In this document: positions 34,603 to 47,224 of the stretch, piece after piece
Position numbering within the stretch: the first letter of the stretch is position 1
How the letters are laid out: every line of letters starts with the position of its first letter
Assembly (NCBI GenBank): GCA_030686995.1
Contig: CM060685.1
Span: forward strand, 122,632,823 to 122,696,822
Origin: Artemisia argyi
Taxonomy: Eukaryota > Streptophyta > Magnoliopsida > Asterales > Asteraceae
Direction of reading: 5' to 3'
Length of the DNA: 64,000 nucleotides
Program-made: the position numbers and the translations under genes
The notes under the pieces: model-generated
The model's database searches: none
Told to the model about the DNA's origin: nothing
What the model saw: only the letters and a program-made list of their open reading frames with translations

Positions 34603-35359
34603 TTATGGATTAAGCATTCCAATACCTGCAACCAAGTATTGAAACCTCCCCACATCAAAACCTTTTGCTAATAAGTCAGCAAAGTTGTCATCAGTATGAA
34701 TTTTGACAACCTGAACTAACTTTTTCTCAATGCAATCCTTGATAAAATGATGTCTAATTTCAATATGTTTTGTTTTAGAATGTTGAACTGGATTTTTAAT
34801 TATGCACATTGTACTGTTATTATCAATATAAATAATGGTTTCATAAAATTGTACCCATAATCAAGCAATTGATTTTGAAGCCACAATACTTGAGAAAAAC
34901 AACTAGCAGCAGCCACATACTCTACTTCAGTTGTTGAAGTAGCCACCATTGTTTGCTTTTTGCACTGCCATGAGATCAACCTGTATCCAAGAAACTGACA
35001 TCCACCGGTTGTTGATTTTCTATCCAGACTTGCTCCAGCATAATCACTGTCTAAATATGAGACTAATTCCATAGGGGATTCTCTTGGATACCATAATCCT
35101 AACTTAGGATGACCCTTAAGATATCTAAAAATTCTTTTCACAGCAGTCAAGTGAGATATCTTAGGAGTAACTTGAAACCTTGCACAAGCACACATTGCAA
35201 ACATGATGTCTGGTCTTGATGAAGTAAGATACATCAAGGACCCTATCATAGACCTATAAGTGTGAACATCAATAGCTTCACCACTATGATCCCTCAACAT
35301 CAATGCTGTATCTTTATCTGATGAATGAGTGCTAGCTGTTTTTGTATCAGCAAATTAAA
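34603..35359 (-). pseudogene. pol: C2 pol, RNase H part
   Basis: In minus sense it shows YRSMIGSLMYLTSSRPDI, then LDSDYAGASLDRKSTTGG (first catalytic Asp), then STTEVEYVA. A frameshift at about 34835 separates YIDNNST, KHIEIRHHFIKD and the end FADLLAKGF...GMLNP. This is the canonical Copia RNase H order. Its upstream RT half lies at 56059, on the far side of G3. Confidence 0.88.
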
Positions 35360-36283
35360 ACTTCTGGTATGTGTTAATTCACATACCTTTTCATGGCCAA
35401 ATACCGACCCAAATAGACTAAATATGCTAACAAATGCCAAAGAATGTGTGTTTTTATGTTTGTGAATATGCAGGAACGGATATCCCGTTAAAAGACGAAA
35501 AACAATTAGAAACAAGCAAAAACGAGCGCGAGAGTAGAACGTGTGCAGTTCAGTCAATGAAAGTCAATTCAGAGCCTTAGTAGTCTTCAGAGATATGTGA
35601 TTTGTCAATATTGATCCCTGGATGAAGTATCATGAGATTTTCAGAATTGGTCCTCCAAGTTCCAGACTTTGGCAATTTTAGTCCCTGGAAGATACTTTTC
35701 AGTTTATGACATCCATGATCATTGGAAAATCAGATATGTACATCATTAGCCCTTGGATAATACTTTGAGATGAAATACATGTTTGGTCCTCATAATTTCA
35801 GTCTTTGCAATTTTAGTCCCTATTTGTTATTAATATCAAATCTAAAAATCCCATACAGTATTAAGCCTAGTCCAATTACCTTATAACCAAATCCAATAAT
35901 AACACCCAAAGCCCAAAAATAGCCCACCAATCCCATATCTGGTCCATCAAATAACCCAGTCAAACCTTACATTTAACCAAAGTCAAAAAAATAATAAACA
36001 AATCTTACCCGCCCCCTTTTCACCTCTCTTACCCAGAAACACTGTTTACCATGAACCCTAATATTAGCCCGCCCTTAATTACCATAATTAAGGGCATTTG
36101 AGTCAAATCAAAGGGTGTTAGATGTGTTAGGGTATGTCAGGGATCTAAGAAACACACATGGGGACAGATGGCAGATGATGATTGGGAGCTACACGTCGTT
36201 GAAAGTGATCCAAGGGTGCTCATCATTGAGGAAATGCTTGAGGTATGATCAAGGGCTTAGAATGAGATTCAAGAAGCACACCA

Positions 36284-36310
36284 CACGGATTGCCAAGCTG
36301 GCAATCCGTG
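36284..36310. promoter_or_regulatory. 12-bp perfect hairpin just upstream of the G3 TATA box
   Basis: CACGGATTGCCA, loop AGC, TGGCAATCCGTG. The TATA box starts 24 bp later. In the 3' LTR the left arm has one changed base (CACGAATTGCCA). Confidence 0.65.
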
Positions 36311-37103
36311 GATACTCCTCTCCTCACTTGTAGTATAAATAGAGTGTTAGGATAGCTTGTTTATGTGTGGATGTTTTGAGTAGCAAAACTCTGCCAATTT
36401 TATTTTAGAATTGTATTTCAATTTAAATTCAATTGTAATTTTCTTTTATTAATATCAATCAGCTTTCACTGTTTTCATTACTGCTTATTGTAGTTTACAA
36501 CTTATAGTCTAGTTTTTTACTTCTGTTTCAATATTTTAAATCATTTCATTACTCATTGTTTTCAAATCATTTACTGTTACATTCATTTAGTTTTATACAA
36601 ATAAGAAAATAAGAAAATACAAAGAGTTGTTAAATTCAGTCTTTCAGTCTTTAGTTGAGTTTGTTTGTGGTTTTTTACATCTAATACCTGCTTCACATAG
36701 CTCTGTCAGAGCACTTTTCATTGTGTTTGTTCATAAGCATTGTTGGTCAACAATGGTCAACTGTTGAGATTATTGGGTGGATAATTGATAGATTCGGATA
36801 GAAGTGGAAGATCCTAGCCTATCTTAAAGATAGGCAAGCTCAGAGAGCCCCCTCTGTTCATGTTGAGGGGGATTATGTTGGTAATCACTTATTTGATCAT
36901 TCTCATTTTGAAGTATTTGATTTGAATCTGATATGGTAGTAGTTGCAGATTTGGATTTGATTTAGTTTGCTGATATAGATATAGTAGTTAGCATTGTTGA
37001 GCTTGTTTAATTTCTCATTTATTTGTGTAACTTGGGTTTGAGTTACTTAGTTTACTGTTTCATCTGTCATTAACTTGATTTTAGTTGTATGCATAGCTGT
37101 TAG

Positions 37104-40100
37104 TGTCACACCCCCAAAATCGGGTCCAGCGGAAGCATACATGTAGCTGGGGTGTAACTCAATTGGTATTACAAAACAAGTGTAAAATGGTATTCATTTC
37201 AATCGTTTAGAATAAAATCTTTTAACCAAAAATGTTGAATTTACATTGTTAAAAGTAGTGCGGAAATAGGCCCTTAACATAGTTTAAAACGGTCCCCAAA
37301 TGAATAATCAGAGTCTTCTATGACCATGCCATGCCCTGCCAAAACCTCCTGTAGCGTGCCATAGCTTAAAACCTGAAAATACATGCTAAAGTGTCAACAC
37401 GAGGTTGGTGAGTTCATAGAGTCTTGTGAAAAAGAATGTAATGCATATGAATGAAGATTTCCCAGCAAAGGCATCGTAAATCCACTCAGTTACAAGTCCC
37501 GCCATAAGAGACTTGTAACCTGTGTGTTTACGACCCACTGCCAAATGTAATATGTATACGTGAACAAATGTAATACTTGTATCCAAATTCCATGATAAAT
37601 ATAGCAAACGGCTATATAAATAATTCAGTCCATGAGGCCATATGATAAATCAGTCAAGTGGGAAAATCTGTAATAAGGTTGATGCAAAGGCATCGTAATT
37701 CAGTCAAGTAGGGAAACAGCAATATTACGTTTGACATCACAGCCAAGTGGGGAGTACCACAATATTACGTTTGACATCACAGCCAAGTGGGGAATACCAC
37801 AATACGTTTGACATCACAGCCAAGTGGGGAATACCACAATATTACGTTTGACATCACAGCCAAGTGGGGAATACCACAATATTACAATGAACATATGGGA
37901 ACAATTTGTGACCATGAAGTCATGTAAACAAGGATGACAAATCCCATGAAATGCAGTAATCAACATACCAATGAAATGCAGGTAATCAAACATATGTATA
38001 GGTAAAGCTGAAAATGTTTGAGTAATCAACCATGTAAAGCAAGTAATGCGTTAAAGTAAAACGAGCATGTATTCTCCCCCAAAGAGTTTACAAAACAATT
38101 AAAAGAGTAGGGGCTATGACTCACCTGATATGATGGTACCATGAACATGTAATGAGCTGAAAAACAAGGCGCGCACACTAGCCGCAACCTAATATGAATG
38201 ATGAACGATCTACTTTAGATCATGAAATGATGTTATGAATGTCCATGCACATGTTTCCTATACCACTCTACTCTTTGGAAAAACACTTGTTGTTATCAAA
38301 AATATACATTTCCAAGACTTAGGAAAAATATGGCTATTAGAAAAACAAAGCTAGTTGCAATATATATACTTATATATATATCGTATGTATCAATGTTCGT
38401 GTTGAAATCCTCGGGTTGAAATCCTCGAAATAACGCCTCGTAGTGATAAAATATACTTGTAATAACTAATACTTCATTAGTTATAAAATTGGGTACTTGG
38501 TTAATATTTCTAGAAAATCTAGAATTTAGTACGTAGTGTTATTATTATTTCTAAAAGCTGCCAATTATAGAGGATTTTTGCAGATATTGAAACGTGAATA
38601 TCTTTGTCGTTATAAGCCCGTTTTACTTGTTCTTTATATCCACGGTTACGTCTTAGTATGTAGTAATATATTTTGGAAAGCTCGGCTCCTCCGGGTTACG
38701 TCTAAAGCCTCTTTTTGTCCGACGAAAAACGTCCAACAGCATGTATTTTTCCGGAAAATAGTTTTCGTCAATAAACTTGCAAAAATCATAACTTCTTCGT
38801 TATAAACTCTTTTTAATCCGTTCTTTCGCCTACGGATTCGTTTTTGAAAGTATTTTCTAAAAATTTTGCCAAAGTTTACTTTGTATTTACTGATTTTCCA
38901 GAATTTACCAAAATGGGACAGAATGTTTATATAGTTGTTACAAAACCATTTCCAAGGTTCAAAACTAGTTTCTACATCAACCAAAACTCTTGCAAACTCC
39001 ACAAATCTATACTAATCCTACCATACACCTTCTTAGGGTGCCATGGGTTCCTAATGACTAGTAATCAAGTTAATTTAACAAGGGAACACCTAAATCACAA
39101 TCTAGGGTTTGTATGTTCAAAAAGTATACAAAAATAAAGTGGTATAACTAGTTTGTGCATGAAATTAAGCATGAATACCATAAGATACATATGTTAATTA
39201 GATGAAAACATGAAAATAAATTTGAATACTCACTTTGAAATAATAGGTGGTGAGATGATGAGAAACCTTGGATTACTTGTGTTTTTGTGTTATGATTCTT
39301 GATTAGGATGATGAAATGAACAACTTTGATGCTTTGTACTTTGAAAATTAATGGATTTTGGTTGGGGATCTTAATTGGGTCGTGGTCTAGGGAGGAATAC
39401 AAGAGAAAACCTCACTTTGATTCTTGAAAATGAATGTAAATGTGTTAAAGGTGTTTAAGTATAAAATATCTAATGAAATGGCATTATGGTAAATATTTAG
39501 TCAAGTGGAAGACAAGGGGGGGCTGCACATGTAAAGAAATTAGATGAGTATGTAGTAAGCTTGGTGTTATCTGGTTCACGGAGTCGGTTTTGGTTCCGTT
39601 ATTCGCAAAACGTAAAGTTTTAAACCGCGAAACGTAAATTCGGGCATCGTAAAAATATGAAACTTGAAAGAATGACTAAACTTGTCAAAATACTCCATAA
39701 TAAAATAAAAATGAATGGTAAGTTCCATCGGGTTGCTTGAACGTTGTTAAAACTGGAAACGCGGGTTAAAAACGCGTAATTCGCGTAAAACGCTGAACTG
39801 GAAAACGTAAAATTCCAAAATACTGGGTAAATGAATGTAATAACTTTTATGATGATATAATGGATATAAAAATATGTCGGGACCATTGTGGGAATATTTA
39901 GATATATTCGTCGTGTATAAACCGGGTGTTAACGTTTACTATAAATACTTATACGTAAAAACGTTAAATGTATCAAATATAGAAATTTGAAAATCCTAAG
40001 AGTGGTATAACATGTAAATGACCTACTGATGATGTGCAGACTGTCTCTAGTCCGTATGCAATGTCCTTACTGATAATGAAATGAATTCGCACCTAAACCA

Positions 40101-40353
40101 ATACGGTTACGCGAATTTTAATACCCGTAAACTAAATTTACGATGAAATGTGTAATGCAAGTGAATGATGAAATCTTTTCCCGCAATGAATAGTGTTCAG
40201 TGAATAGTAAAATTTTTGAATACTTCTCTGAATGTCAAACTGACACCAAATATGATGAATAGTAAACTGATGAATAGTGTTTTGATGAATAGTGTTTGAT
40301 GAATAGTGTTTTTCCAAAGTTCGGGAAATGACCTGAAATGGTGAGTTGTGACA
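37104..40353 (-). repeat. G4 3' LTR, full length (3250 bp)
   Basis: It runs TGTCACACCCCC to TTGTGACA. It includes four tandem about 40-bp units (TTTGACATCACAGCCAAGTG plus flanks) at 37721-37885. Short open frames inside, for example at 38536-38805 and 38646-39002, recur in the other LTR simply because LTRs are duplicates. Confidence 0.92.
37721..37885. repeat. Four tandem about 40-bp units in the G4 3' LTR
   Basis: The unit ATTACGTTTGACATCACAGC continues as CAAGTGGGGAATACCACAAT. The matching array is at 43557-43719 in the other LTR. Confidence 0.85.
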
Positions 40354-40599
40354 GTCTTCCCCTCTAAAAGGAACTTCGTCCCGAAGTTCAGTTTATGTTG
40401 GTTTCTGAAAACATATTGGTGAAAAGTGATGATATTTGAGAATTCCAGCGGACTCTCACGAAAGGAATTCGACTCTGCTTCAACTGTTCGACCTAACTGT
40501 CCATGATTTCTACTTGTTCTCCTGCAAGGTTTCTGTTTGACTTTGGGTTGGATTCCTTTCCAAATGGGATTATAAGTGACTAATCTGAAAAGATGATAA

Positions 40600-41115
40600 T
40601 ACATGGTTGTGTAGTCCTGTTGTTCTCTAGCAAGGCTCAAGTCTGACGGCCACTAGACCTACTCTGTTTGAAATATTACATGGTCCAGTGTATCTCGGGT
40701 TTAACTTTCCAAGTTTTCTGAATGATATCATGCCTTTCCTAGGCAGAACTTTCTGTATAACTCTGCTTACCAACTTGAAGTTTTAATGGTTTACAACTTT
40801 ATCGAACTTGTAACTGATTCTTGATTTGTAGGAAGTTCCTGGTTATTTCATGAATACTTACTGGACTAGTGAGTTGGGCTTTTCCAAATTTCGATCCGTC
40901 AATGAATGTTGGCACTTCGACCATAGAGTGCCTCAAATGGTATAGTCTCTACGCTCGCGCGATAACTATAGTTGTAACTGAATTTGATTTATGGTAATTG
41001 GTTAGTCCAACCATTTCTTGAGTCAATCACTCATGCTCTGAGCATATCTCCCTATGTTTGAATCGTTCTCTAATTCTGACCATTGGTCTGCAGATGATAG
41101 GTGGTGTGGTTCCAA
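40600..41115 (-). pseudogene. G4 integrase relic (core end and GPY/F-like C-terminus)
   Basis: The minus strand contains, in shifting frames with stops, YHLQTNGQN, GDMLRA, FSYNYSYRASVETIPFEALYGR and, further on, RKLGKLNPRYTGPCNI. These match the end of the Ty3/Gypsy integrase core and the GPY/F module. At least four stops interrupt it. The order and PBS type agree with a chromovirus, but no chromodomain was recognised. Confidence 0.75.
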
Positions 41116-42922
41116 AGAAATCTTAATGTAATCGCTAGGTGTTTGAGGTGAATTAAATTCCTCTATTAGAAATAATTGAAATGGATATCATGAATCTTGT
41201 AGAAAACTTACAAGGTTAAGTCCGTCAAAGGGGTGTTGTTGAAAATAATAGATTAGGATAAAGTGGTGATCCTCCGCAGGATGTCATGAATCGAGTCTTT
41301 CTCCACCTACGATGCTTAGTCTCCATTACTAAGATTTTCCCCAAGCTCTATGTAGTCAATTCACAAAATCCTAAAATGTATAAGTGATGTAATATAGTGA
41401 TTGATTTTTCAAGGTTTGTTTTGAGATTCTGTTTTGTTCATAAACCTTCCTCGAATAAATAAATCTACAAGTTTAAGGAAATGGCTTTCCAAGTAACATT
41501 TTTCTTGATGTTTCAAAATTTAATAGTTATGCAAGATAGGACAGTTTTCAATATAAGGTGGATAATATGGTTTACCAAAGATCGATGTTTAAGATTTCCT
41601 AACAATTCAATAGTTTTGTAAATGATTAACCAAAAGGAATTTACTTATCAAAATAAGTGCCTCAGAAAAGTATTTCTTACAAGATATATGTTTTGTATAA
41701 CTGTAGTTTGGAGAAAAATCCATTTAAAAGTGAAAGTATTAAGAGGATAAAATAGTCAGGTATGTATGTCTGCACAAAGGTATAGGTGTCTAACATGTTT
41801 GGATAAAGTCTATTGGTGAAGACATGTTCAATCTATAGTCTCGGTTAAGAGGTTGGATTTATCTCTATGGTGTTGCTTAGTGAGCACTCGTATCGAAAAT
41901 AATCCTGTAATTTAGTCAAGCCAATACTTTCTAGATGGTGGAATTTTGGCGATCAGGCCAGTGATAGGGGTTCGAATTGTTTTGTGATATCCTGAGATTT
42001 ATGTTGAGTTTTGAACGGTCTTAATGTACCGAGAGATTCTCCTTATAGATGGTATGGAAAGTCTTTCCTAGGGAGGTCATTGATAATATCCACTTATCAA
42101 TATAGGGAGTAGTGAGTGATAAGTGGCATAGGAATCCATAAAGTGTCAGCTAATTCCTTATATATATGGGGATGGGGAAAGGAAATGATAGTGATGGTGA
42201 GAAGGGAAGAGACTGTGACAACTGCGACAAAATGATATTGTGATTAAAGAAAATACCGTGATGTAAGTGTATAATGCATAGACGTAAATGTTCATGAGAT
42301 GAAATGATCGATTGACATGCTTCCAAGCGGCGGTTCACGAGGTGATGAAAAGTATGAATGTTCTGACAACGAGGGTATACACACGCATGCATGAAACATT
42401 TTGAAATCAAGTAAAGGATTCAATCCAGACAAAATTTTATTATAACCATTCTCAGTGTTGCAAAATTCATTTCTGAGTCAGACATAGGTAGTCAGCCTAT
42501 GTCCCACTATCCCGGGTTGAAAATAGATGACTAGTCTATATTCCACCGAGGTTCCATGAATTTTGAAATACTCGGCTCAGTTATACTAAGACTATGTCCT
42601 TCACAAATACCAAGACGTTCTGAAAGACAAAAGCAAGTGACCAAACTCGAGGTCAAATGATGAAACTATGCAAGGAAAAACATAATGCGGTGACATATAC
42701 TATACGTGAACATGCTTATATGAAAGACAATTATAGTAATCAACTATAATAAATGAATATAATATATCAGATAATGAGACACAAATCTCATCACCTATGT
42801 CAGCAACTAACCACAAATGAAGCTTCAGCTTGGCAGGCAGGCACGTGACGGTCATAGGGTTAAGTTTTCTTGAAAGTAGCTATAGTCTAGGTTTTAAAAA
42901 CACTTAGTTCGCTATAGCCAAA
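41116..42922 (-). other. G4 remaining interior, non-coding
   Basis: No gag, protease, RT or RNase H could be recognised on either strand. It is presumably decayed or deleted sequence between the 5' LTR and integrase. Confidence 0.5.
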
Positions 42923-42937
42923 GCTCTGATACCAATC

Positions 42938-45138
42938 TGTCACACCCCCAAAATCGGGTCCAGCGGAAGCATACATGTAGCTGGGGTGTAACTCAATTGG
43001 TATTACAAAACAAGTGTAAAATGGTATTCATTTCAATCGTTTATAATAAAATCTTTTAACCAAAAATGTTGAATTTACATTGTTAAAAGTAGTGCGGAAA
43101 TAGGCCCTTAACATAGTTTAAAACGGTCCCCAAATGAATAATCAGAGTCTTCTATGACCATGCGATGCCCTGCCAAAACCTCATGTAGCGTGCCATAGCT
43201 TAAAACCTGAAAATACATGCTAAAGTGTCAACACGAGGTTGGTGAGTTCATAGAGTCTTGTGAAAAAGAATGTAATGCATATGAATGAAGATTTCCCAGC
43301 AAAGGCATCGTAAATCCACTCAGTTACAAGTCCCGCCATAAGAGACTTGTAACCTGTGTGTTTACGACCCACTGCCAAATGTAATATGTATACGTGAACA
43401 AATGTAATACTTGTATCCAAATTCCATGATAAATATAGCAAACGGCTATATAAATAATTCAGTCCATGAGGCCATATGATAAATCAGTCAAGTGGGAAAA
43501 TCTGTAATAAGGTTGATGCAAAGGCATCGTAATTCAGTCAAGTAGGGAAACAGCAATATTACATTTGACATCACAGCCAAGTGGGGAGTACCACAATATT
43601 ACGTTTGACATCACAGCCAAGTGGGGAATACCACAATACGTTTGACATCACAACCAAGTGGGGAATACCACAATATTACGTTTGACATCACAGCCAAGTG
43701 GGGAATACCACAATATTACAATGAACATATGGGAACAATTTGTGACCATGAAGTCATGTAAACAAGGATGACAAATCCCATGAAATGCAGTAATCAACAT
43801 ACCAATGAAATGCAGGTAATCAAACATATGTATAGGTAAAGCTGAAAATGTTTGAGTAATCAACCATGTAAAGCAAGTAATGCGTTTAAGTAAAACGAGC
43901 ATGTATTCTCCCCCAAAGAGTTTACAAAACAATTAAAAGAGTAGGGGCTATGACTCACCTGATATGATGGTACCATGAACATGTAATGAGCTGAAAAACA
44001 AGGCGCGCACACTAGCCGCAACCTAATATGAATGATGAACGATCTACTTTAGATCATAAAATGATGTTATGAATGTCCATGCACATGTTTCCTATACCAC
44101 TCTACTCTTTGGAAAAACAATTGTTGTTATCAAAAATATACATTTCCAAGACTTAGGAAAAATATGGCTATTAGAAAAACAAAGCTAGTTGCAATATATA
44201 TACTTTTATATATATCGTATGTATCAATGTTCGTGTTGAAATCCTCGGGTTGAAATCCTCGAAATAACGCCTCGTAGTGATAAAATATACTTGTAATAAC
44301 TAATACTTCATTAGTTATAAAATTGGGTACTTGGTTAATATTTCTAGAAAATCTAGAATTTAGTACGTAGTGTTATTATTATTTCTAAAAGCTGCCAATT
44401 ATAGAGGATTTTTGCAGATATTGAAACGTGAATATCTTTGTCGTTATAAGCCCGTTTTACTTGTTCTTTATATCCACGGTTACGTCTTAGTATGTAGTAA
44501 TATATTTTGGAAAGCTCGGCTCCTCCGGGTTACGTCTAAAGCCTCTTTTTGTCCGATGAAAAACGTCCAACAGCATGTATTTTTCCGGAAAATAGTTTTC
44601 GTCAATAAACTTGCAAAAATCATAACTTCTTCGTTATAAACTCTTTTTAATCCGTTCTTTCGCCTACGGATTCGTTTTTGAAAGTATTTTCTAAAAATTT
44701 TGCCAAAGTTTACTTTGTATTTACTGATTTTCCAGAATTTACCAAAATGGGACAGAATGTTTATATAGTTGTTACAAAACCATTTCCAAGGTTCAAAACT
44801 AGTTTCTACATCAACCAAAACTCTTGCAAACTCCACAAATCTATACTAATCCTACCATACACCTTCTTAGGGTGCCATGGGTTCCTAATGACTAGTAATC
44901 AAGTTAATTTAACAAGGGAACACCTAAATCACAATCTAGGGTTTGTATGTTCAAAAAGTATACAAAAATAAAGTGGTATAACTAGTTTGTGCATGAAATT
45001 AAGCATGAATACTTCTCTGAATGTCAAACTGACACCAAATATGATGAATAGTAAACTGATGAATAGTGTTTTGATGAATAGTGTTTTTCCAAAGTTCGGG
45101 AAATGACCTGAAATGACCTGAAATGGTGAGTTTTGATA
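42938..45138 (-). repeat. G4 5' LTR with a 1044-bp internal deletion
   Basis: It matches 37104-40353, but the segment between two TGAATAC copies (39173 and 40217 in the other LTR) is missing; one TGAATAC remains at 45006-45012. The end has decayed from TTGTGACA to TTTTGATA. Confidence 0.92.
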
Positions 45139-46837
45139 GTTAGATTTAGTAGTTAGTTTCTGTAGTATTTGATTGTTGATTTAGAATCTTATAGTGTTAA
45201 CACAACTGAATTGAATAATAGCTTGGTGATTTGTATCTTATAGCATCTTATCTTAGTGTAGACTGCCAATTAAGGTAGTGTTTGGATCTGAGGTTTATTG
45301 TCAGTTGTAGTAGTATAGAAGCTGTTTGATTGTTACACTTAGGATTCTTTAGTGATGTTATAGTTATTTAGATCTTTAAAACAGATAGTCATTGCATAAA
45401 TAGTCAAAGTAGTAGTAAATCTCAATATATAGTTTAGTGATTTAAAAGTCAGTTAGTGTAATTGCATTAGTAGCTGCATTTTAGTTCTAGTTACCTTATT
45501 ATAGCATAATTGTAGCTTTATATTACATGTAGAAGTAGATTTAATAAGTTAAAATTAGATTTAGTCAATTGTAGTTAGATTCAAATTAGTCAACTGTTTC
45601 AGCTTTAGGTTCTCTACATGCTACTGATCTTGGTTCCTTTTAGCATAGCAACAGTATAATTAGATTAGGGCTTTTGCTATTTTTAGCATCTCAGTAGTAT
45701 AGAGCTTCTTTTGCCCCCTTAATAATTTAGAATGGAGCTTATTTAGATAGCTTATTGTATCCTGCAAATGTTGCCATTAGAACCTATTTTCTGATTGAAG
45801 TTTTGGTCTGCATATTTGAGTAGAACTTGTTTAAGTGAGATTGATTGTTGTTTCTGAGTATCATTTAGTAAGTTTCAGTGTTTTACTATAGTTCTGAGTC
45901 CTTGGCTTATTCTGCTTCATTGTTGCTTTATCATAGAGCTTATTGTGACAGCTTATTACTTCATATTTGTCTTTCTGTGATATTTCTGTTCATTTCTGAG
46001 CATTACTGAGCTTATTATAGCATTTTGCATATGTGGTTTCAGTTTGGTTAAGTTTTGTGGCAAGTGCTTATAAATAAGCACTTGCCATAAGCTGATTTAG
46101 CTCAAATAAGCACTTTTACTTAATATTTTCTTTTCAAAATTTTTCTGCAAGCTTTTCATATTATTTTAGATTTTCTGTGAATTTTTTAGATTTTTCCAAG
46201 TTGATTTACTATTTTTCTTAATTTTTCTTCGTTAATAATCATTTTTAAATCCCTTTTATTATACAAAAATCAATTAAAAAAATCAGAAAAAGCTTTAAAA
46301 AATACAAAAATATTTTAGGAAATTCTTTTATAATATTTTAGATTTTTCAGATTAGATTTTATAATTTTCCCAATATTTTTTCACAATTTCTTTAACTTTT
46401 AATTACTTTTTAATTCAATAAATAGGAAATAAATCTTAGAAAATAAATAAAAAGTGAAAAAAATAATTTTATTTTTCTCAAAATTCTTTTTATTAGTTTA
46501 AGATTTTTAGAAAATTATTTTACACTTGTAGGATCATTTTTAGTATAAAAGTCACGTTTTATTTCGTACGTTACGTTTAAATTTCGCGATTGCATTCCGT
46601 TTTCTAAATTTAGACACTTGTGCATATATAGCTTGTACTTTCTGCATAATTCTCTATTTCTTTTCATTATTTGAATTTCACCATCACTTTTCACTATTCA
46701 CTTTTTACTACACGATTCACAATTCGATAATTCGAAGTTCCATTCAACTTTCGTTGGGAGAGCGACTCGGTAAATCCGTATTTCTCGCGGATTTCATCGA
46801 TACTTATATATATACTATAATTGAGCGAATCAATTTT

Positions 46838-46855
46838 TGGCGCCGCTGCCGGGGA
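46838..46855 (+). promoter_or_regulatory. G3 primer binding site (tRNA-Asp type)
   Basis: TGGCGCCGCTGCCGGGGA lies 5 nt after the LTR end GAATCA. The site is typical of the Athila/Tat-like Gypsy group. Confidence 0.9.
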
Positions 46856-47048
46856 AGGTTGAAGTGAGTTTTTGAATAACCGTTTTGAAAAATCGTGTTT
46901 TGTTAAGCCTTCCTCTATTTTTGAATAACCGTCGCGAGTGGTTTTTGAAGGAAACGGTTTTCGATTAATGTAACGTTTTATAAAAAGAAAAACAAAAGAA
47001 ATAAAAAGTTTTTGAGACAAAAAAAAAATAAAAAAATAAAAAGATTTT

Positions 47049-47049
<1 letters not shown>

Positions 47050-47096
<47 letters not shown>
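47050..47096. repeat. Long T tract in the G3 leader
   Basis: An almost pure run of T, about 47 nt, lies between PBS and gag. Short frames encoded across it are artefacts. Confidence 0.9.
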
Positions 47097-47224
47097 CTTC
47101 TTTTTGATTTTGTTTTTGGTGTATGCACACCCGCTCTTCTTTTGAGAGTCTTATATCGCCTTTGTCAAATCCCGAAAGGGTAATTCGACACACACACCGT
47201 GTCCATTTCCCTAACGTTGTGGAA

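Larger units (their letters stand above)
37104..45138 (-). mobile_element. G4: Ty3/Gypsy chromovirus relic, minus strand, TSD GTTAG
   Basis: The TSD GTTAG lies at 37099-37103 and 45139-45143. LTR termini are TGTCACAC and TTGTGACA. An initiator-Met-type PBS (TGGTATCAGAGC on the minus strand) at 42923-42934 is 3 nt from the right LTR, so the element is on the minus strand. The 2.6-kb interior keeps only a degenerate integrase. It sits in the 5' LTR of G3. Confidence 0.93.
35365..46832 (+). repeat. G3 5' LTR, interrupted by G4
   Basis: The LTR sequence is 35365-37103 plus 45139-46832, about 3.43 kb once G4 is removed. TATAAATA is at 36334-36341. It matches 52654-56053 closely along its length. 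A 72-codon frame at 36115 is not preserved in the other LTR and is not a gene. Confidence 0.9.

Noticed and set aside
36115..36333. 72-codon plus-strand frame in the G3 LTR
   Set aside because: The sister LTR at 53400-53620 does not keep the frame open.
38536..39137. Open frames on both strands that reappear at 44370-44971
   Set aside because: They lie inside the two LTRs of G4. Duplication of LTRs explains the repetition, and there is no protein-like composition.
42923..42934. A tRNA gene hit at the TGGTATCAGAGC sites (42923, 60793) and the TGGCGCC site (46838)
   Set aside because: These are 12-18-nt primer binding sites complementary to tRNA 3' ends, with no tRNA body around them.
46694..47193. 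Lysine-rich minus-strand frames over the T tract
   Set aside because: They are coded by the homopolymer run in the G3 leader.
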